Shown: positions 51,562 to 60,312, counted from the first letter of the stretch. The stretch: 64,000 bases of DNA from Microbacterium jejuense (GCF_019511665.1 NZ_JAEUAW010000011.1:83313-147312), one strand, 5' to 3'. The notes: generated by a model from the letters alone, not told the origin. Numbers and translations: made by a program.

Positions 51562-53205
51562 TCAGGCCGAGGCGGCGGCCAGGCCGCCGTCGACGGTCGT
51601 GTGCACGCGCCCGGCCCGCTCCAGCCCTTCGAACCACGGGATCTTGCGGGCTACGGCTGCGGCCTTCTCGGGGAGGCGGGCCAGATGCAGCACGATGCCG
51701 AGCTGCGTCAGCTCGCGGTCGAGGTCCTCGAGCGCGTCGAGGATCGTGACGGTGACGATGTCGAGCCGCTCGACGTCGAGCACGAGTGCGTCGACGGGCG
51801 GAGCCTGGCTCGTCGCAAGGGCGATGATCGCCCGCGCGTTCTCTGCGGCGTTGGCCGTGTACAGACCGCGCCCGAGGTGCACGGCGAGCGCGTCACCCAC
51901 GCGGCCCGTCACGTCGAGCTTGGGGATGTTCACCTCACGCAGGACGAGGATGAGCGTCATGACGACGCCGACGGCGACGGCGGGCAGCAGGCCCGCCGAG
52001 AGACCGATCAGCGCGACGACGAGCGCGATCCAGAAGTCGATCCGGCTGATGCGCGCCCAGCGCACGAGCTCGGGGATGTTGATGAGTCCGATGACGGCGA
52101 CGAACACCATGGCGGCGAGCGTCGCCTGGGGCAGCAGGCTCAGCAAGGGACCGAGGAAGAGTGCGACCAGGATGGCGAGCACCACGGTGACGATCGTCGA
52201 CAGCTGCGTCTTCGCCCCGGCGTTCTGGTTGACCGCGCTCTGCGAGAAGCCGCCCGCCGCCGGCATGGTCGTGAAGAACGAGCCGACGACGTTGGCGGCG
52301 CCGGTCGCGAAGAGCTCCTGGTTGCTGTCGACCTGCGGCTCGGTCACCTTGCGGATGCCGCGGGCGACGGCCGCGGACTCCAGGAACGCCATGACGGCGA
52401 TCGCGAGCGCGCCGGGCACCAGCTCGGGCAGGTGCGCGAGATCGGGAAGCGACGGGAGCGGGAAGCCCGACGGTACCGGGTCGATGAGCGCCACCCCGGC
52501 GGCGGTCATCCCGGTGAACGCGCTCAGCAGGATCCCGCCGACGACCACGATGAGCGTCCCCGGGACCTTCGGCGCGAAGCGCTTGAGCAGCACGAGCACG
52601 AGGATCGACCCGGCCGACAGCGCCACCGTCGGCCAGTTGACGCTGTCGAATGCCTTGCCGACCGCCACGAGCGAGCTGATGAAGCCCTCGCCCGACACGT
52701 CGCCGGTCTCGCCGAGCAGCTTCGGCAGCTGGCCGACTGCGACCGTCGCGCCGACGCCGATCTTGAGGCCGAGCACGGTGGCGCCGCTGATGTTCTCGAC
52801 GAGCGAGCCGAGCCTCAGCACCCAGGCGAGCAGCAGGATCGCGCCGACCATCAGCGTCAGGAGCACGAGCGACCCGAGTGCCGCGTCGGGGTCGTCGGCG
52901 CCCGTGGCGACCCCCGCCGAGACGAGCGTCGTCGCGGTGAGCGTCGCGATCGTGGACGTGGTCGACACGCTCATGGCCCGGCTGCCTCCGAGCAGCGCGT
53001 ACACGAGCATCGGCAGGATGCAGGTGTACAGGCCGACCTGCACCGGCAGGTTCGCGATCGTCGCGTAGGCCATCGCCTGAGGCACCACGACCGCGCCCGC
53101 CGACAGGCCGCCGACGATGTCGGGCATGAGCCACTCGCGGCGGTAGCCGGCGAAGGTGGGCAGCAGCCACGGGGGTCGTCGGGACGCGGTGGCGGTGGAG
53201 GTCAC
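51562..53205 (-). CDS. SulP-family anion transporter with STAS domain
   Basis: 547-aa SLC26/SulP transporter. The membrane domain holds the signature PDIVGGLSAGAVVVPQAMAYA at its start and ANVVGSFFTTMPAAGGFSQSAVN mid-protein (14 helices in the SulP fold). The C-terminal STAS domain (from about residue 430) includes VDALVLDVERLDIVTVTILDAL. The GTG at 53205 gives the usual N-terminus. Such proteins carry sulfate, bicarbonate or carboxylates; beside an arylsulfatase, sulfate uptake is the simplest reading. It is divergent from the cardiolipin synthase over only 47 bp. Confidence 0.9.
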   Translation of the reverse strand: MTSTATASRRPPWLLPTFAGYRREWLMPDIVGGLSAGAVVVPQAMAYATIANLPVQVGLYTCILPMLVYALLGGSRAMSVSTTSTIATLTATTLVSAGVATGADDPDAALGSLVLLTLMVGAILLLAWVLRLGSLVENISGATVLGLKIGVGATVAVGQLPKLLGETGDVSGEGFISSLVAVGKAFDSVNWPTVALSAGSILVLVLLKRFAPKVPGTLIVVVGGILLSAFTGMTAAGVALIDPVPSGFPLPSLPDLAHLPELVPGALAIAVMAFLESAAVARGIRKVTEPQVDSNQELFATGAANVVGSFFTTMPAAGGFSQSAVNQNAGAKTQLSTIVTVVLAILVALFLGPLLSLLPQATLAAMVFVAVIGLINIPELVRWARISRIDFWIALVVALIGLSAGLLPAVAVGVVMTLILVLREVNIPKLDVTGRVGDALAVHLGRGLYTANAAENARAIIALATSQAPPVDALVLDVERLDIVTVTILDALEDLDRELTQLGIVLHLARLPEKAAAVARKIPWFEGLERAGRVHTTVDGGLAAASA

Positions 53206-53240
53206 AGTCGCGAATGTACCGGGATCGTGCCCTCATACGG

Positions 53241-53246
53241 CACACT
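53241..53246 (+). promoter_or_regulatory. Leaderless-type -10 box for the cardiolipin synthase gene
   Basis: CACACT ends 6 nt before the GTG at 53253; no ribosome-binding site is visible. Confidence 0.4.
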
Positions 53247-53252
53247 GCTCAC

Positions 53253-54719
53253 GTGGACTCCGGTTTCTTCGCCAACCTCGGCTGGACGATCGGCGCGCTC
53301 GTCGTGCTGGCCGTCAACATCACCGCCCTCATCGTCATCCCGAAGGGCCGCAAGCCCACCGCGGCGATGTCGTGGCTGCTGCTCATCTTCCTGCTGCCGG
53401 TCGTCGGCATCGTGCTGTTCCTCCTCATCGGCAACGTCAGGCTGCCGAAGAAGCGCCGCGCCGAGCAGGCCCGCATCGACGGGATCATCCGAGACCGGGT
53501 GGCCGCTGTCGCGGACGAGAAGGCCGATCCGTCGTCGTGGCCGGTCTGGTTCACGCGCGTCACCGAGCAGAACGAGAAGCTCACGAGCCTTCCGCCGGTC
53601 GGCGGGAACCGGGCCGACCTGATCGGCGACTACGAGGCATCCATCACCGCCATGGCGGCAGAGATCGACACCGCCCAGAAGTACGTCCACGTCGAGTTCT
53701 TCATCGTCTCGTGGGACAAGACGACCGAAGTCTTCTTCACCGCGATGGAGAACGCGGTCAAGCGCGGCGTCACCGTGCGCCTGCTCGCTGACCACGTCGC
53801 CTCGCGCAAGGCCGTCGACCAGAAGAAGACGTTCGCAGAGCTCGACCGCATCGGCGTCATCTGGTCGTGGATGCTGCCGGTGCAGCCGTTCCAGGGCAAG
53901 TACCAGCGGCCCGACCTGCGCAACCACCGCAAGATCGTCGTCGTCGACGGGCGCACCGCGTTCGTCGGCTCGCAGAACCTCATCGACCGCAGCTACAACA
54001 CGCCGAAGAACCTCAAGCGCGGCCTCAAGTGGCAGGAGCTCGTGGCGCGGGTCGAGGGCCCCGCCGTCGCCGAGATCGACACCGTCTTCCTGTCTGACTG
54101 GCTCGTCGAGACCGGCGTCATGCTCGACGACGAGCAGGTGCCGGCTGCGCAGCTCGCGCCGGCCGGAGACCTCGTCTGCCAGCTCGTGCCGAGCGGCCCG
54201 GCCTACGAGACCGAGAACAACCTGCGCCTGTTCCTGTCGCTCATCCACGGCGCGACCGAGCGCGTGATCCTCACGAGCCCGTACTTCGTGCCGGACGAGG
54301 CCATGGTCTACGCGATCACCACGGCGTGCCAGCGGGGACTCGAGGTGCAGCTGTTCGTGTCCGAGATCGGCGACCAGGGCATGGTCTACCACGCGCAGCG
54401 CTCGTACTACGACGCGCTGCTGGAGGCCGGCGTGCGCATCTTCCTGTACCCGGCGCCGTTCATCCTGCACTCCAAGCACTTCTCCATCGACGACGACATC
54501 GCCGTCATCGGGTCGAGCAACATGGACATCCGCTCGTTCAGCCTCAACATGGAGATCTCGATGCTCGTCCGCGGGGAGTCCTTCGTCGCCCAGATGCGCG
54601 AGGTCGAGCAGGCCTACCGCGACGCCGGCCGCGAGCTCACCCTCGACGAGTGGCGCCGCGAGCCCGCGAAGGCCACGTTCCTCGACGGCGTCGCCCGCCT
54701 CACCTCCGCGCTGAACTGA
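53253..54719 (+). CDS. cls: Cardiolipin synthase (phospholipase D family)
   Basis: 488-aa ClsA-type enzyme condensing phosphatidylglycerol to cardiolipin at the membrane. Two N-terminal helices (PLDc_N; WTIGALVVLAVNITALIVIP and AMSWLLLIFLLPVVGIVLFLL) precede two HKD motifs, NHRKIVVVDG...GSQN and LHSKHFSIDDD...GSSN. Length and order are standard. I chose the GTG at 53253, just before the first helix; an upstream ATG at 53214 would add 13 polar residues and overlap the divergent SulP start region. It seems to stand alone transcriptionally. Confidence 0.93.
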   Translation: MDSGFFANLGWTIGALVVLAVNITALIVIPKGRKPTAAMSWLLLIFLLPVVGIVLFLLIGNVRLPKKRRAEQARIDGIIRDRVAAVADEKADPSSWPVWFTRVTEQNEKLTSLPPVGGNRADLIGDYEASITAMAAEIDTAQKYVHVEFFIVSWDKTTEVFFTAMENAVKRGVTVRLLADHVASRKAVDQKKTFAELDRIGVIWSWMLPVQPFQGKYQRPDLRNHRKIVVVDGRTAFVGSQNLIDRSYNTPKNLKRGLKWQELVARVEGPAVAEIDTVFLSDWLVETGVMLDDEQVPAAQLAPAGDLVCQLVPSGPAYETENNLRLFLSLIHGATERVILTSPYFVPDEAMVYAITTACQRGLEVQLFVSEIGDQGMVYHAQRSYYDALLEAGVRIFLYPAPFILHSKHFSIDDDIAVIGSSNMDIRSFSLNMEISMLVRGESFVAQMREVEQAYRDAGRELTLDEWRREPAKATFLDGVARLTSALN

Positions 54720-54909
54720 CCCGCCGGCTGCAACCGAACGGCCGGTGACGGGATCGGGAACGCTCGTCGCGTCGCGAACATCGCTGATTTCGCGTGATGC
54801 CCTGCGCGACCCGTTGGGAGTAGTCTCGCGGCAAGAACGGCGTGTCGCGCTGTTCTCTTCGTTGCAGTGACGGGCTGTGGAGTCCGTCCGACAGATTGGC
54901 GTACCGCTT

Positions 54910-55293
54910 ATGGGTTTCTGGGACCTTCTCGCCTGGATCTTCTGGATCTTCGTCTTCGTCGCCTACCTGATGGTGATCTTCTCGATCATCGGCGACCTGT
55001 TCCGCGACGACAAGCTGAACGGGTGGTGGAAGGCCGTGTGGATCCTCTTCCTGATCTTCGTGCCGTTCCTCACCGCGCTCGTGTACCTGATCGCACGCGG
55101 CAAGGGCATGCAGGAACGCTCGATCGCGCAGGCGCAGGCGCTGCAGGCCGCGCAGCAGGACTACATCCGCCAGACGGCGGGAACCGCGACCAGCCCGGCC
55201 GACGAGGTCGCCAAGGCCAAGGCCCTGCTCGACGCAGGCACGATCACGCAGGCCGAGTTCGACTCACTGAAGGCGAAGGCGCTCTCGGCCTGA
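54910..55293 (+). CDS. PLDc_N/SHOCT-domain membrane protein
   Basis: 127-aa protein with two N-terminal membrane helices (WDLLAWIFWIFVFVAYLMVIFSI and WILFLIFVPFLTALVYLIARG; PLDc_N-like) and a C-terminal SHOCT motif (DEVAKAKALLDAGTITQAEFDSLKAKAL). ATG 54910 gives a start directly before helix 1; a GTG at 54877 is the alternative and neither has a clear ribosome-binding site. It is first of a three-gene cluster with a DUF6325 protein and another SHOCT protein. SHOCT motifs are oligomerisation tails; the cluster's role is unknown. Confidence 0.82.
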   Translation: MGFWDLLAWIFWIFVFVAYLMVIFSIIGDLFRDDKLNGWWKAVWILFLIFVPFLTALVYLIARGKGMQERSIAQAQALQAAQQDYIRQTAGTATSPADEVAKAKALLDAGTITQAEFDSLKAKALSA

Positions 55294-55318
55294 GAGCCCT
55301 GATCGGAACGGAGAAGAC

Positions 55319-55735
55319 ATGACTGACTTCGACTACGGACCCATCGAGTTCTACGCGATCGGGTTCGAAGGCGACCGCCCGGGCCCGGCTGTGCTGCAGG
55401 CCATCGACGACCTCGTCGCCGCGGGCACCGTGAACGTCCTTGACCTCGTGTTCGTGCGGCGTTCGCCCGAGGGCGAGCTGGAGATCCTGGAGCTGTCGGA
55501 CACCCTCGAGAGCGATGTTCCGACTCTCGACCTCGAGGGTCTCGCCGGCGAGGAGGACATCCTCGCTCTCGCCGACGGCCTCGAGCCCGGCACATCGGCG
55601 GCGATCCTCGTGATCGAGCTGCTCTGGGCGAAGGCGTTCGCATCCCGGCTGTACGAGGCCGGCGGCGCCGTCATCGCCCGCGAAGGCGTGCCGGCGCCCA
55701 TCGTCAACGCGTTCCTCGCTGAGAACGCCGACTGA
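55319..55735 (+). CDS. DUF6325 family protein
   Basis: 138-aa soluble protein, DUF6325 family by its start (DFDYGPIEFYAIGFEGDRPGPAVLQAI) and the LVFVRRSPEGELEILELSD segment. The ATG at 55319 has ACGGAGAAG upstream, 25 bp after the SHOCT gene. The C-terminus (ILVIELLWAKAFASRLYEAGGAVIAREGVPAPIVN) contains an amphipathic helix. Genes of this family recur between SHOCT-domain genes in actinobacteria, which suggests a membrane-associated complex, but no activity is known. Confidence 0.85.
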   Translation: MTDFDYGPIEFYAIGFEGDRPGPAVLQAIDDLVAAGTVNVLDLVFVRRSPEGELEILELSDTLESDVPTLDLEGLAGEEDILALADGLEPGTSAAILVIELLWAKAFASRLYEAGGAVIAREGVPAPIVNAFLAENAD

Positions 55736-55746
55736 AGGAGGAAGAC

Positions 55747-56109
55747 ATGCCACTCGGAAGATTCGGCCGTCCCGGCCTGATCGGCATGGCCGCTCGCACC
55801 GCCGTCGTGGCGGGGACGGCGACGGCCGTCTCGGGCGCGGTCGCCGGTCACCAGCAGCGGAAGGCGTACGAACGGCAGGAGGAGCAGGCCTACGAGGCTC
55901 AGCAGCAGCAGGCCGCCATGGATGCCGCTGCGGCGCAGGCCGTCCAGAACGCCCAGTACGCCGCGCCCGCGCCCGCGCCCGCTGCGGCGGCGTCGGCCGG
56001 CGGCGGAGACGACCTCATGGCGAAGCTCACGCAGCTGGCCCAGCTGCACGCGCAGGGGATCCTCTCTGACGACGAGTTCGCCGCCGCGAAGGCCAAGCTG
56101 CTCGCTTGA
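55747..56109 (+). CDS. Small Gln/Ala-rich SHOCT-domain protein
   Basis: 120-aa protein with a glycine-rich N-terminus (PLGRFGRPGLIGMAARTAVVAGTATAVSGAVAG, possibly membrane-associated), a Gln/Glu/Ala-rich helical centre, a PAPAPAPAAAA linker and a C-terminal SHOCT motif (LMAKLTQLAQLHAQGILSDDEFAAAKAKLL). The AAGGAGGAAGAC site before the ATG is strong, 11 bp after the DUF6325 stop. It closes the trio and is followed by a terminator. Confidence 0.85.
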   Translation: MPLGRFGRPGLIGMAARTAVVAGTATAVSGAVAGHQQRKAYERQEEQAYEAQQQQAAMDAAAAQAVQNAQYAAPAPAPAAAASAGGGDDLMAKLTQLAQLHAQGILSDDEFAAAKAKLLA

Positions 56110-56130
56110 CCTCTCCGTCCATGCCGTTCA

Positions 56131-56160
56131 CGAAGGCCGCACCCTCGGGTGCGGCCTTCG
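56131..56160 (+). terminator. Terminator of the SHOCT/DUF6325 operon
   Basis: A perfect 14-bp inverted repeat (CGAAGGCCGCACCC with GGGTGCGGCCTTCG) around a 2-nt centre, 21 bp after the last stop codon. Confidence 0.88.
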
Positions 56161-56209
56161 TCGCGGGGACGCATCCGAATGGCTCCGGGGCGGCGGGCGC
56201 ATCTTGCGC

Positions 56210-56215
56210 CATGAT
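56210..56215 (+). promoter_or_regulatory. Leaderless-type -10 box for the DUF389 gene
   Basis: CATGAT ends 6 nt before the ATG at 56222; no ribosome-binding site is visible. Confidence 0.45.
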
Positions 56216-56221
56216 GTGCGC

Positions 56222-57229
56222 ATGACCACGCCCTCGAACGTGCTGCGGAACCTCATCCCGCCGACGCAGCGGCAGACCGCCGCGGAGGTGACCGAGGCAC
56301 TCGACCTCGGCTCCGGCGACCGGGCCGGAAAGCGCAGCGGGTTCCTCATCATGCTGGTGCTGTCGGCCATCGTTGCGATCGCCGGCGTCCTCACCGACTC
56401 GACCGCGACCGTCATCGGCGCGATGATCATCGCTCCGCTTGGAACGCCCATCCTCGGTATTGCCCTCGGCATCGTCAGGGGGCACCTGAGCCTCGTGGTG
56501 CGGTCGATCCTGTGGGTGCTGACCGGTCTCGGCCTGGTGATCCTCCTGGGCCTCGCCTTCTCGGTGTTCGTGGCGACCCCCGAGAGCCTCGAGACCAACT
56601 CGCAGGTGCTCGGGAGGACGTCGCCGAGCTTCATGGATCTCGTCGCAGCGCTCGCCACGGGCTTCGCCGGCGGATTCGCCATGTGCCGCCGGGATCTCAG
56701 CGCGGTGCTTCCGGGCGTCGCGATCGCGATCTCGCTCGTGCCTCCACTCGGCGTGGTCGGCGTGTGCGCCGGTCAGGGGCTCTGGATGGACGCCCTGGGC
56801 GCCCTGTGGCTGTTCCTGTCGAACGTCTTCGCGCTCGTCATCGCCGGGAGCATCGTCTTCACGCTGGCGGGGTACGCGCGCGACCCGGGATCGTCCAAGG
56901 TCGCCAACCGCCGCCGGGCGTACGTCATCGTGGCGGTGCTCACGGTGATCGTCGCCATCCCGCTCGCGTTCAACTCGGTCGTCTCCGTCGCCCTCGCCCG
57001 ATGGGGCGTGGGGATCCAGCAGGCCGTGACCGAGTGGGTGTCGGACGACGACCGCGCCATCGTGTCGGGCGTCACATGGTCGGGGGCGACCGCAACGGTC
57101 GCCGTCAGCACCAGCGACGGGACCACGCCGCCGGTCGACGAATTGCGGGAATCCCTTGCGAGCGTGATCCCGTCGTTCGTCGGTGTCGTCGTGGATGCCG
57201 AGCAGGGCGTCGAGATCACCGTGCAGTGA
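56222..57229 (+). CDS. DUF389 family membrane protein
   Basis: 335-aa protein with six to seven helices. The block ATVIGAMIIAPLGTPILGIALGIVRG and PGVAIAISLVPPLGVVG are diagnostic of DUF389 (TIGR00341-like) proteins. A C-terminal soluble domain of about 80 residues follows the last helix. The family is widespread and functionally unassigned. The ATG at 56222 is supported by the -10 box just upstream rather than by a ribosome-binding site. It converges on the ion-channel gene with 21 bp between stops. Confidence 0.87.
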   Translation: MTTPSNVLRNLIPPTQRQTAAEVTEALDLGSGDRAGKRSGFLIMLVLSAIVAIAGVLTDSTATVIGAMIIAPLGTPILGIALGIVRGHLSLVVRSILWVLTGLGLVILLGLAFSVFVATPESLETNSQVLGRTSPSFMDLVAALATGFAGGFAMCRRDLSAVLPGVAIAISLVPPLGVVGVCAGQGLWMDALGALWLFLSNVFALVIAGSIVFTLAGYARDPGSSKVANRRRAYVIVAVLTVIVAIPLAFNSVVSVALARWGVGIQQAVTEWVSDDDRAIVSGVTWSGATATVAVSTSDGTTPPVDELRESLASVIPSFVGVVVDAEQGVEITVQ

Positions 57230-57250
57230 CCGCACCGCGACCGGCAGCGG

Positions 57251-58024
57251 TCACCGCTGATCGCTCGGCGACGAGGGGCCCGGCGGGGCGGTGCCGGTCT
57301 GTCCGCCTGCCCCTCCCGCGCCGTCGCCGGGAAGGCGCGACGACAGCTCGTCGATGCGCGCCATGAGCTCGCGCACCTGGGCGCGGGTGGCGGGCTCCTC
57401 GGCGTCGTTGTTGCGGGTCCCTCGCTCGACGACCCACGACGCGAGCGTCGCCGTGATGACACCGGCCAGTGCCACCCCGCCGAGCATGAGCCCGACGCCG
57501 ATGACGCGCCCGGCCACCGTCACCGGCGTGTAGTCCCCGAACCCCGTCGTGGTGACGGTCACGCACGACCACCACAGGGCGATCCCGAACGTCGTGATGT
57601 CGGCGTCGGGCGCGTGGCGCTCGGCCTCCAGCACGGCGAGCGAGGCGACGAACACGAGCAGCACCGACGCCCCCGCCCCGTACACGATGATCTGCGTGCG
57701 CAGCAGCGCCCCGCGCGTCGGCTTCATGCCGGGCAGCTTCGTGAGCACCCTCAACAGCCGCACCAGGCGCAGCACCGGGATGAGCGCGAAGACCAGCGCG
57801 AGCAGGTGCGTGCGGAACCAGATCCACCGCTGCTTCGCCAGGAGCAGCCGCACCAGGTAGTCGCCGATGAACATCGCCCACGTGATCAGGATGATGAGGT
57901 CGGCGGCCACGCGCTGCGGCCCCTGCAGATCGGCGATGACGCGCCACGAGAAGGCGACGAGGTACGCGAAGCCCGCGATCATCAGCGGCACCTCGGTGCG
58001 CCGATGCCACGTCTGCTCGTCCAT
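57251..58024 (-). CDS. Voltage-gated-like potassium channel family protein
   Basis: 257-aa ion channel. An S1-S4-like bundle includes an Arg-rich segment (PVLRLVRLLRVLTKLPGMK, residues 83-101) like a voltage sensor. The pore helix and filter ALWWSCVTVTTTGFGDYTP hold the selectivity sequence TTGFGD (159-164) in place of TVGYGD, and a final inner helix follows. The C-terminal tail has a short coiled coil (RAQVRELMARIDELSSRL) that could mediate tetramerisation. It starts 2 nt after the DUF998-like stop, so it is third in an operon with the AI-2E and DUF998-like genes. Confidence 0.9.
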   Translation of the reverse strand: MDEQTWHRRTEVPLMIAGFAYLVAFSWRVIADLQGPQRVAADLIILITWAMFIGDYLVRLLLAKQRWIWFRTHLLALVFALIPVLRLVRLLRVLTKLPGMKPTRGALLRTQIIVYGAGASVLLVFVASLAVLEAERHAPDADITTFGIALWWSCVTVTTTGFGDYTPVTVAGRVIGVGLMLGGVALAGVITATLASWVVERGTRNNDAEEPATRAQVRELMARIDELSSRLPGDGAGGAGGQTGTAPPGPSSPSDQR

Positions 58025-58026
58025 GC

Positions 58027-59157
58027 TCAGGCCTCGCGCGCGTCCTGCTCGAGTGCCGCCGCGTTGCGGATGAACAGCACGATCCACGAGAAGATCAGGA
58101 TGCCGGCGACCAGCTCCACGGCCGTCAGGGTGTAGTACCCGACGGCGAAGAAGATGCCGAGCACCACCGTGACCGCCAGGAACACCCAGCCGACCGCGAA
58201 GAAGGCGCGCGGCATCCCGGGAATCCAGCGCGGCAGCATGATCACCAGTGCCGCGTACGCGACCACCATGCCGGTCGCCACGGTGTTGTGGACCAGGAAG
58301 AAGTCGTCGACGTGGAAGATGCCGACGCAGGCGAGGAACACGCCGACGACGACGAGGAGGGTGCGCACCCACCGCATGCCGCGCTCGTCCGCCGTGGGGA
58401 CGCCGCGCGTCGCGTAGCGCGCGAGCGTCGTCACCAGCACGCCGGCCACGATGATGGTGATGTTGAACGCCCACGACGACGCGTTCGACGACATGCCGAG
58501 GGCGCTGAGGTTGTCCTTCCACCAGTCGGCGTCGCTCGCCGTCATCATGCTGGCGACGACGCCGAGCACGAGGAAGACGGCCAGGACGACGGCCAGCAGC
58601 TGCAGGTCCATGTGCGTGGCCGAATAGAACGCGATGTACGCGCTCAGGGCGGCGGCGGCGCCGGCGAGCACCAGGACGGGGAGGGCGAACACCTCGGCCC
58701 CCAGGAACGACTGCTCGAGGATCACGGCGAGCAGCGTCCAGCCCAGCACGGCGATCACGGCGTGCGCGAAGGCGAGCGCGGCGATGTCGACGTAGTCGAG
58801 GAAGCGCAGCGGTGCGCTGCGGCGGCCGCCCTGCCGCAGCACGAACCGCCCGGCGACGACCGCGAGCAGCGCGGCGACGCCGGAGGCGATGGCCGCGTAC
58901 TGCCCGATCGAGCCCGGGCCGGCGATCGGCGCCGACTGCAGCCGGAAGACGATGAGCGCCACCAGCGCCGCGACGACGAACGCGATCGCGCCGACGCCGA
59001 GCGCCAGGGACTCCAGGCCGCGTTCGGTGGACGAGTCGAGCAGGCGCGTTGCCGCAGCCGCCCGCCGGGTCTCGCCGGGGGTCCGCGGCTGCGCGGCGGT
59101 CTGCGCCGAGGCCGCCGGGCCGCCGGCATCCACCTTCTCGATCGGGGTCTGCGTCAT
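58027..59157 (-). CDS. DUF998-like multi-pass membrane protein (paralogue B)
   Basis: 376-aa membrane protein with about ten helices after a Pro/Ala-rich cytoplasmic N-terminus. It is the paralogue of the protein at 44048: WWKDNLSALGMSSNASSWAFN, IFHVDDFFLVHNTVATGM and PGMPRAFFAVGWVFLAVTVV match it block by block. The ATG at 59157 overlaps the AI-2E-type stop by 4 nt (ATGA). In this copy the AI-2E gene comes first, the reverse of the order at 44048-46320. Function unknown. Confidence 0.72.
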   Translation of the reverse strand: MTQTPIEKVDAGGPAASAQTAAQPRTPGETRRAAAATRLLDSSTERGLESLALGVGAIAFVVAALVALIVFRLQSAPIAGPGSIGQYAAIASGVAALLAVVAGRFVLRQGGRRSAPLRFLDYVDIAALAFAHAVIAVLGWTLLAVILEQSFLGAEVFALPVLVLAGAAAALSAYIAFYSATHMDLQLLAVVLAVFLVLGVVASMMTASDADWWKDNLSALGMSSNASSWAFNITIIVAGVLVTTLARYATRGVPTADERGMRWVRTLLVVVGVFLACVGIFHVDDFFLVHNTVATGMVVAYAALVIMLPRWIPGMPRAFFAVGWVFLAVTVVLGIFFAVGYYTLTAVELVAGILIFSWIVLFIRNAAALEQDAREA

Positions 59158-60266
59158 GGCCGCCTCCCTGCGCTCTGCGCGACGGACCGCGCGGCCGCCT
59201 GCGGGGTCGCGCCGCGGTCGCCCGAGAGCCACCGCAGCCACGTGGATCCGGGATCGCCCTCGAGCACGAGGGCGCGGACGAACAGCGTCAGCGGGATCGA
59301 CAGGATGGCGCCGAGCGGACCGATGACGAAGGTCCAGAAGATCACCGAGAAGAAGCTCAGCGTGAGGCTGAGGTCGACGGCGTCGCTGACGAACTTCGGC
59401 TGCACGAGAACCTGCAGCACGACGTTGACGACGCAGTAGATCGCGATGACGGCGAGGAGCATCGGCCAGCCGCCGACGACGAAGGCGAGCACGGCGGGCG
59501 GGATCAGGCCGATCACGAAGCCGATGTTGGGGATGAAGTTGGTGACGAACGCGAGGATCGCCCACGTGACCGGCGCCGGCACGCCCAGCGCCCACAGGGC
59601 GAGGCCGTCGATGATCGCGACGATGGCGCCGAAGCTGGCGTTGACGACGTAGTAGCGGCGGACGCCGGTGTTGAAGCTGCGGGCTCGACGGATGACGGGC
59701 CGGCGTTCGGCGCCGAACACGCGCTCGGCCTCGCCGTAGCGCGCGGCGTCCGCGGCCATGAAGATGACGTACGCGAACACGAAGAACAGCGCGGTGGCGA
59801 TGCTGACGACCGTGCCGCCGAGGCTCGACACCAGTTCGAGGATCGCCTTCGGGTCCAGAGCCGAGGCCGTGGCATCCGCTGCCTGCTGGTCGAGCCCGAC
59901 GGACTGCAGCCACGCGATCACGTCGTCCGCGCTGCCGCGCAGCTTGTCGGCGTAGTCGGCCACGAGCCCGGCGAACTGGGTGCCCGCGACCCACAGCAGC
60001 GCCGCCATGCCCAGCAGCACCAGGTACGCGACGACGATGACCGCCGTGGTGCCGGCCCAGCGCGGCCAGCCGAGCCGCTGCAGCGGGCGGCGGGCCGGTT
60101 CGCAGATGATCACGAGCACGATCGCGAGCGCGAGGGGGCCGAACACGCCGCGGGCGACGTACACCCCGGCCAGCACCACCGCGGCTGCGGCGAGCGTCAG
60201 CAGCACGCGCAGGCTCGGCGACAGCACGGGCGCAGCAGGCGCGGCGGGCGGTGTCTCACGCTTCAC
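59154..60266 (-). CDS. AI-2E/PerM-family transporter (paralogue B)
   Basis: 370-aa AI-2E-family permease with eight predicted helices and family motifs FVFAYVIFMAADAARYGEAERVFG, FVTNFIPNIGFVIGLIPPAVLAFV, LVQPKFVSDAVDLSLTLSF and GPLGAILSIPLTLFVRALV. It is only distantly related to the copy at 45139. The GTG at 60266 is preceded by a TAGCCT box 6 nt upstream, typical of leaderless genes. It heads the operon AI-2E, DUF998-like, K+ channel, all nearly or actually overlapping. Cargo unknown. Confidence 0.9.
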   Translation of the reverse strand: MKRETPPAAPAAPVLSPSLRVLLTLAAAAVVLAGVYVARGVFGPLALAIVLVIICEPARRPLQRLGWPRWAGTTAVIVVAYLVLLGMAALLWVAGTQFAGLVADYADKLRGSADDVIAWLQSVGLDQQAADATASALDPKAILELVSSLGGTVVSIATALFFVFAYVIFMAADAARYGEAERVFGAERRPVIRRARSFNTGVRRYYVVNASFGAIVAIIDGLALWALGVPAPVTWAILAFVTNFIPNIGFVIGLIPPAVLAFVVGGWPMLLAVIAIYCVVNVVLQVLVQPKFVSDAVDLSLTLSFFSVIFWTFVIGPLGAILSIPLTLFVRALVLEGDPGSTWLRWLSGDRGATPQAAARSVAQSAGRRP

Positions 60267-60272
60267 GTGCCC

Positions 60273-60278
60273 AGGCTA
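60273..60278 (-). promoter_or_regulatory. Leaderless-type -10 box for the AI-2E/DUF998/channel operon
   Basis: TAGCCT on the minus strand, 6 nt before the GTG at 60266; no ribosome-binding site. Confidence 0.5.
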
Positions 60279-60312
60279 GCGGCGCCGGGCGCGCGCGGCC
60301 GGTTGCGCCGTG

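Noticed and set aside
45139..60266. Quorum-sensing autoinducer-2 export, suggested by the AI-2E family name
   Set aside because: No LuxS or Lsr gene is in view, and most AI-2E-family proteins are not AI-2 exporters; the name is not evidence.
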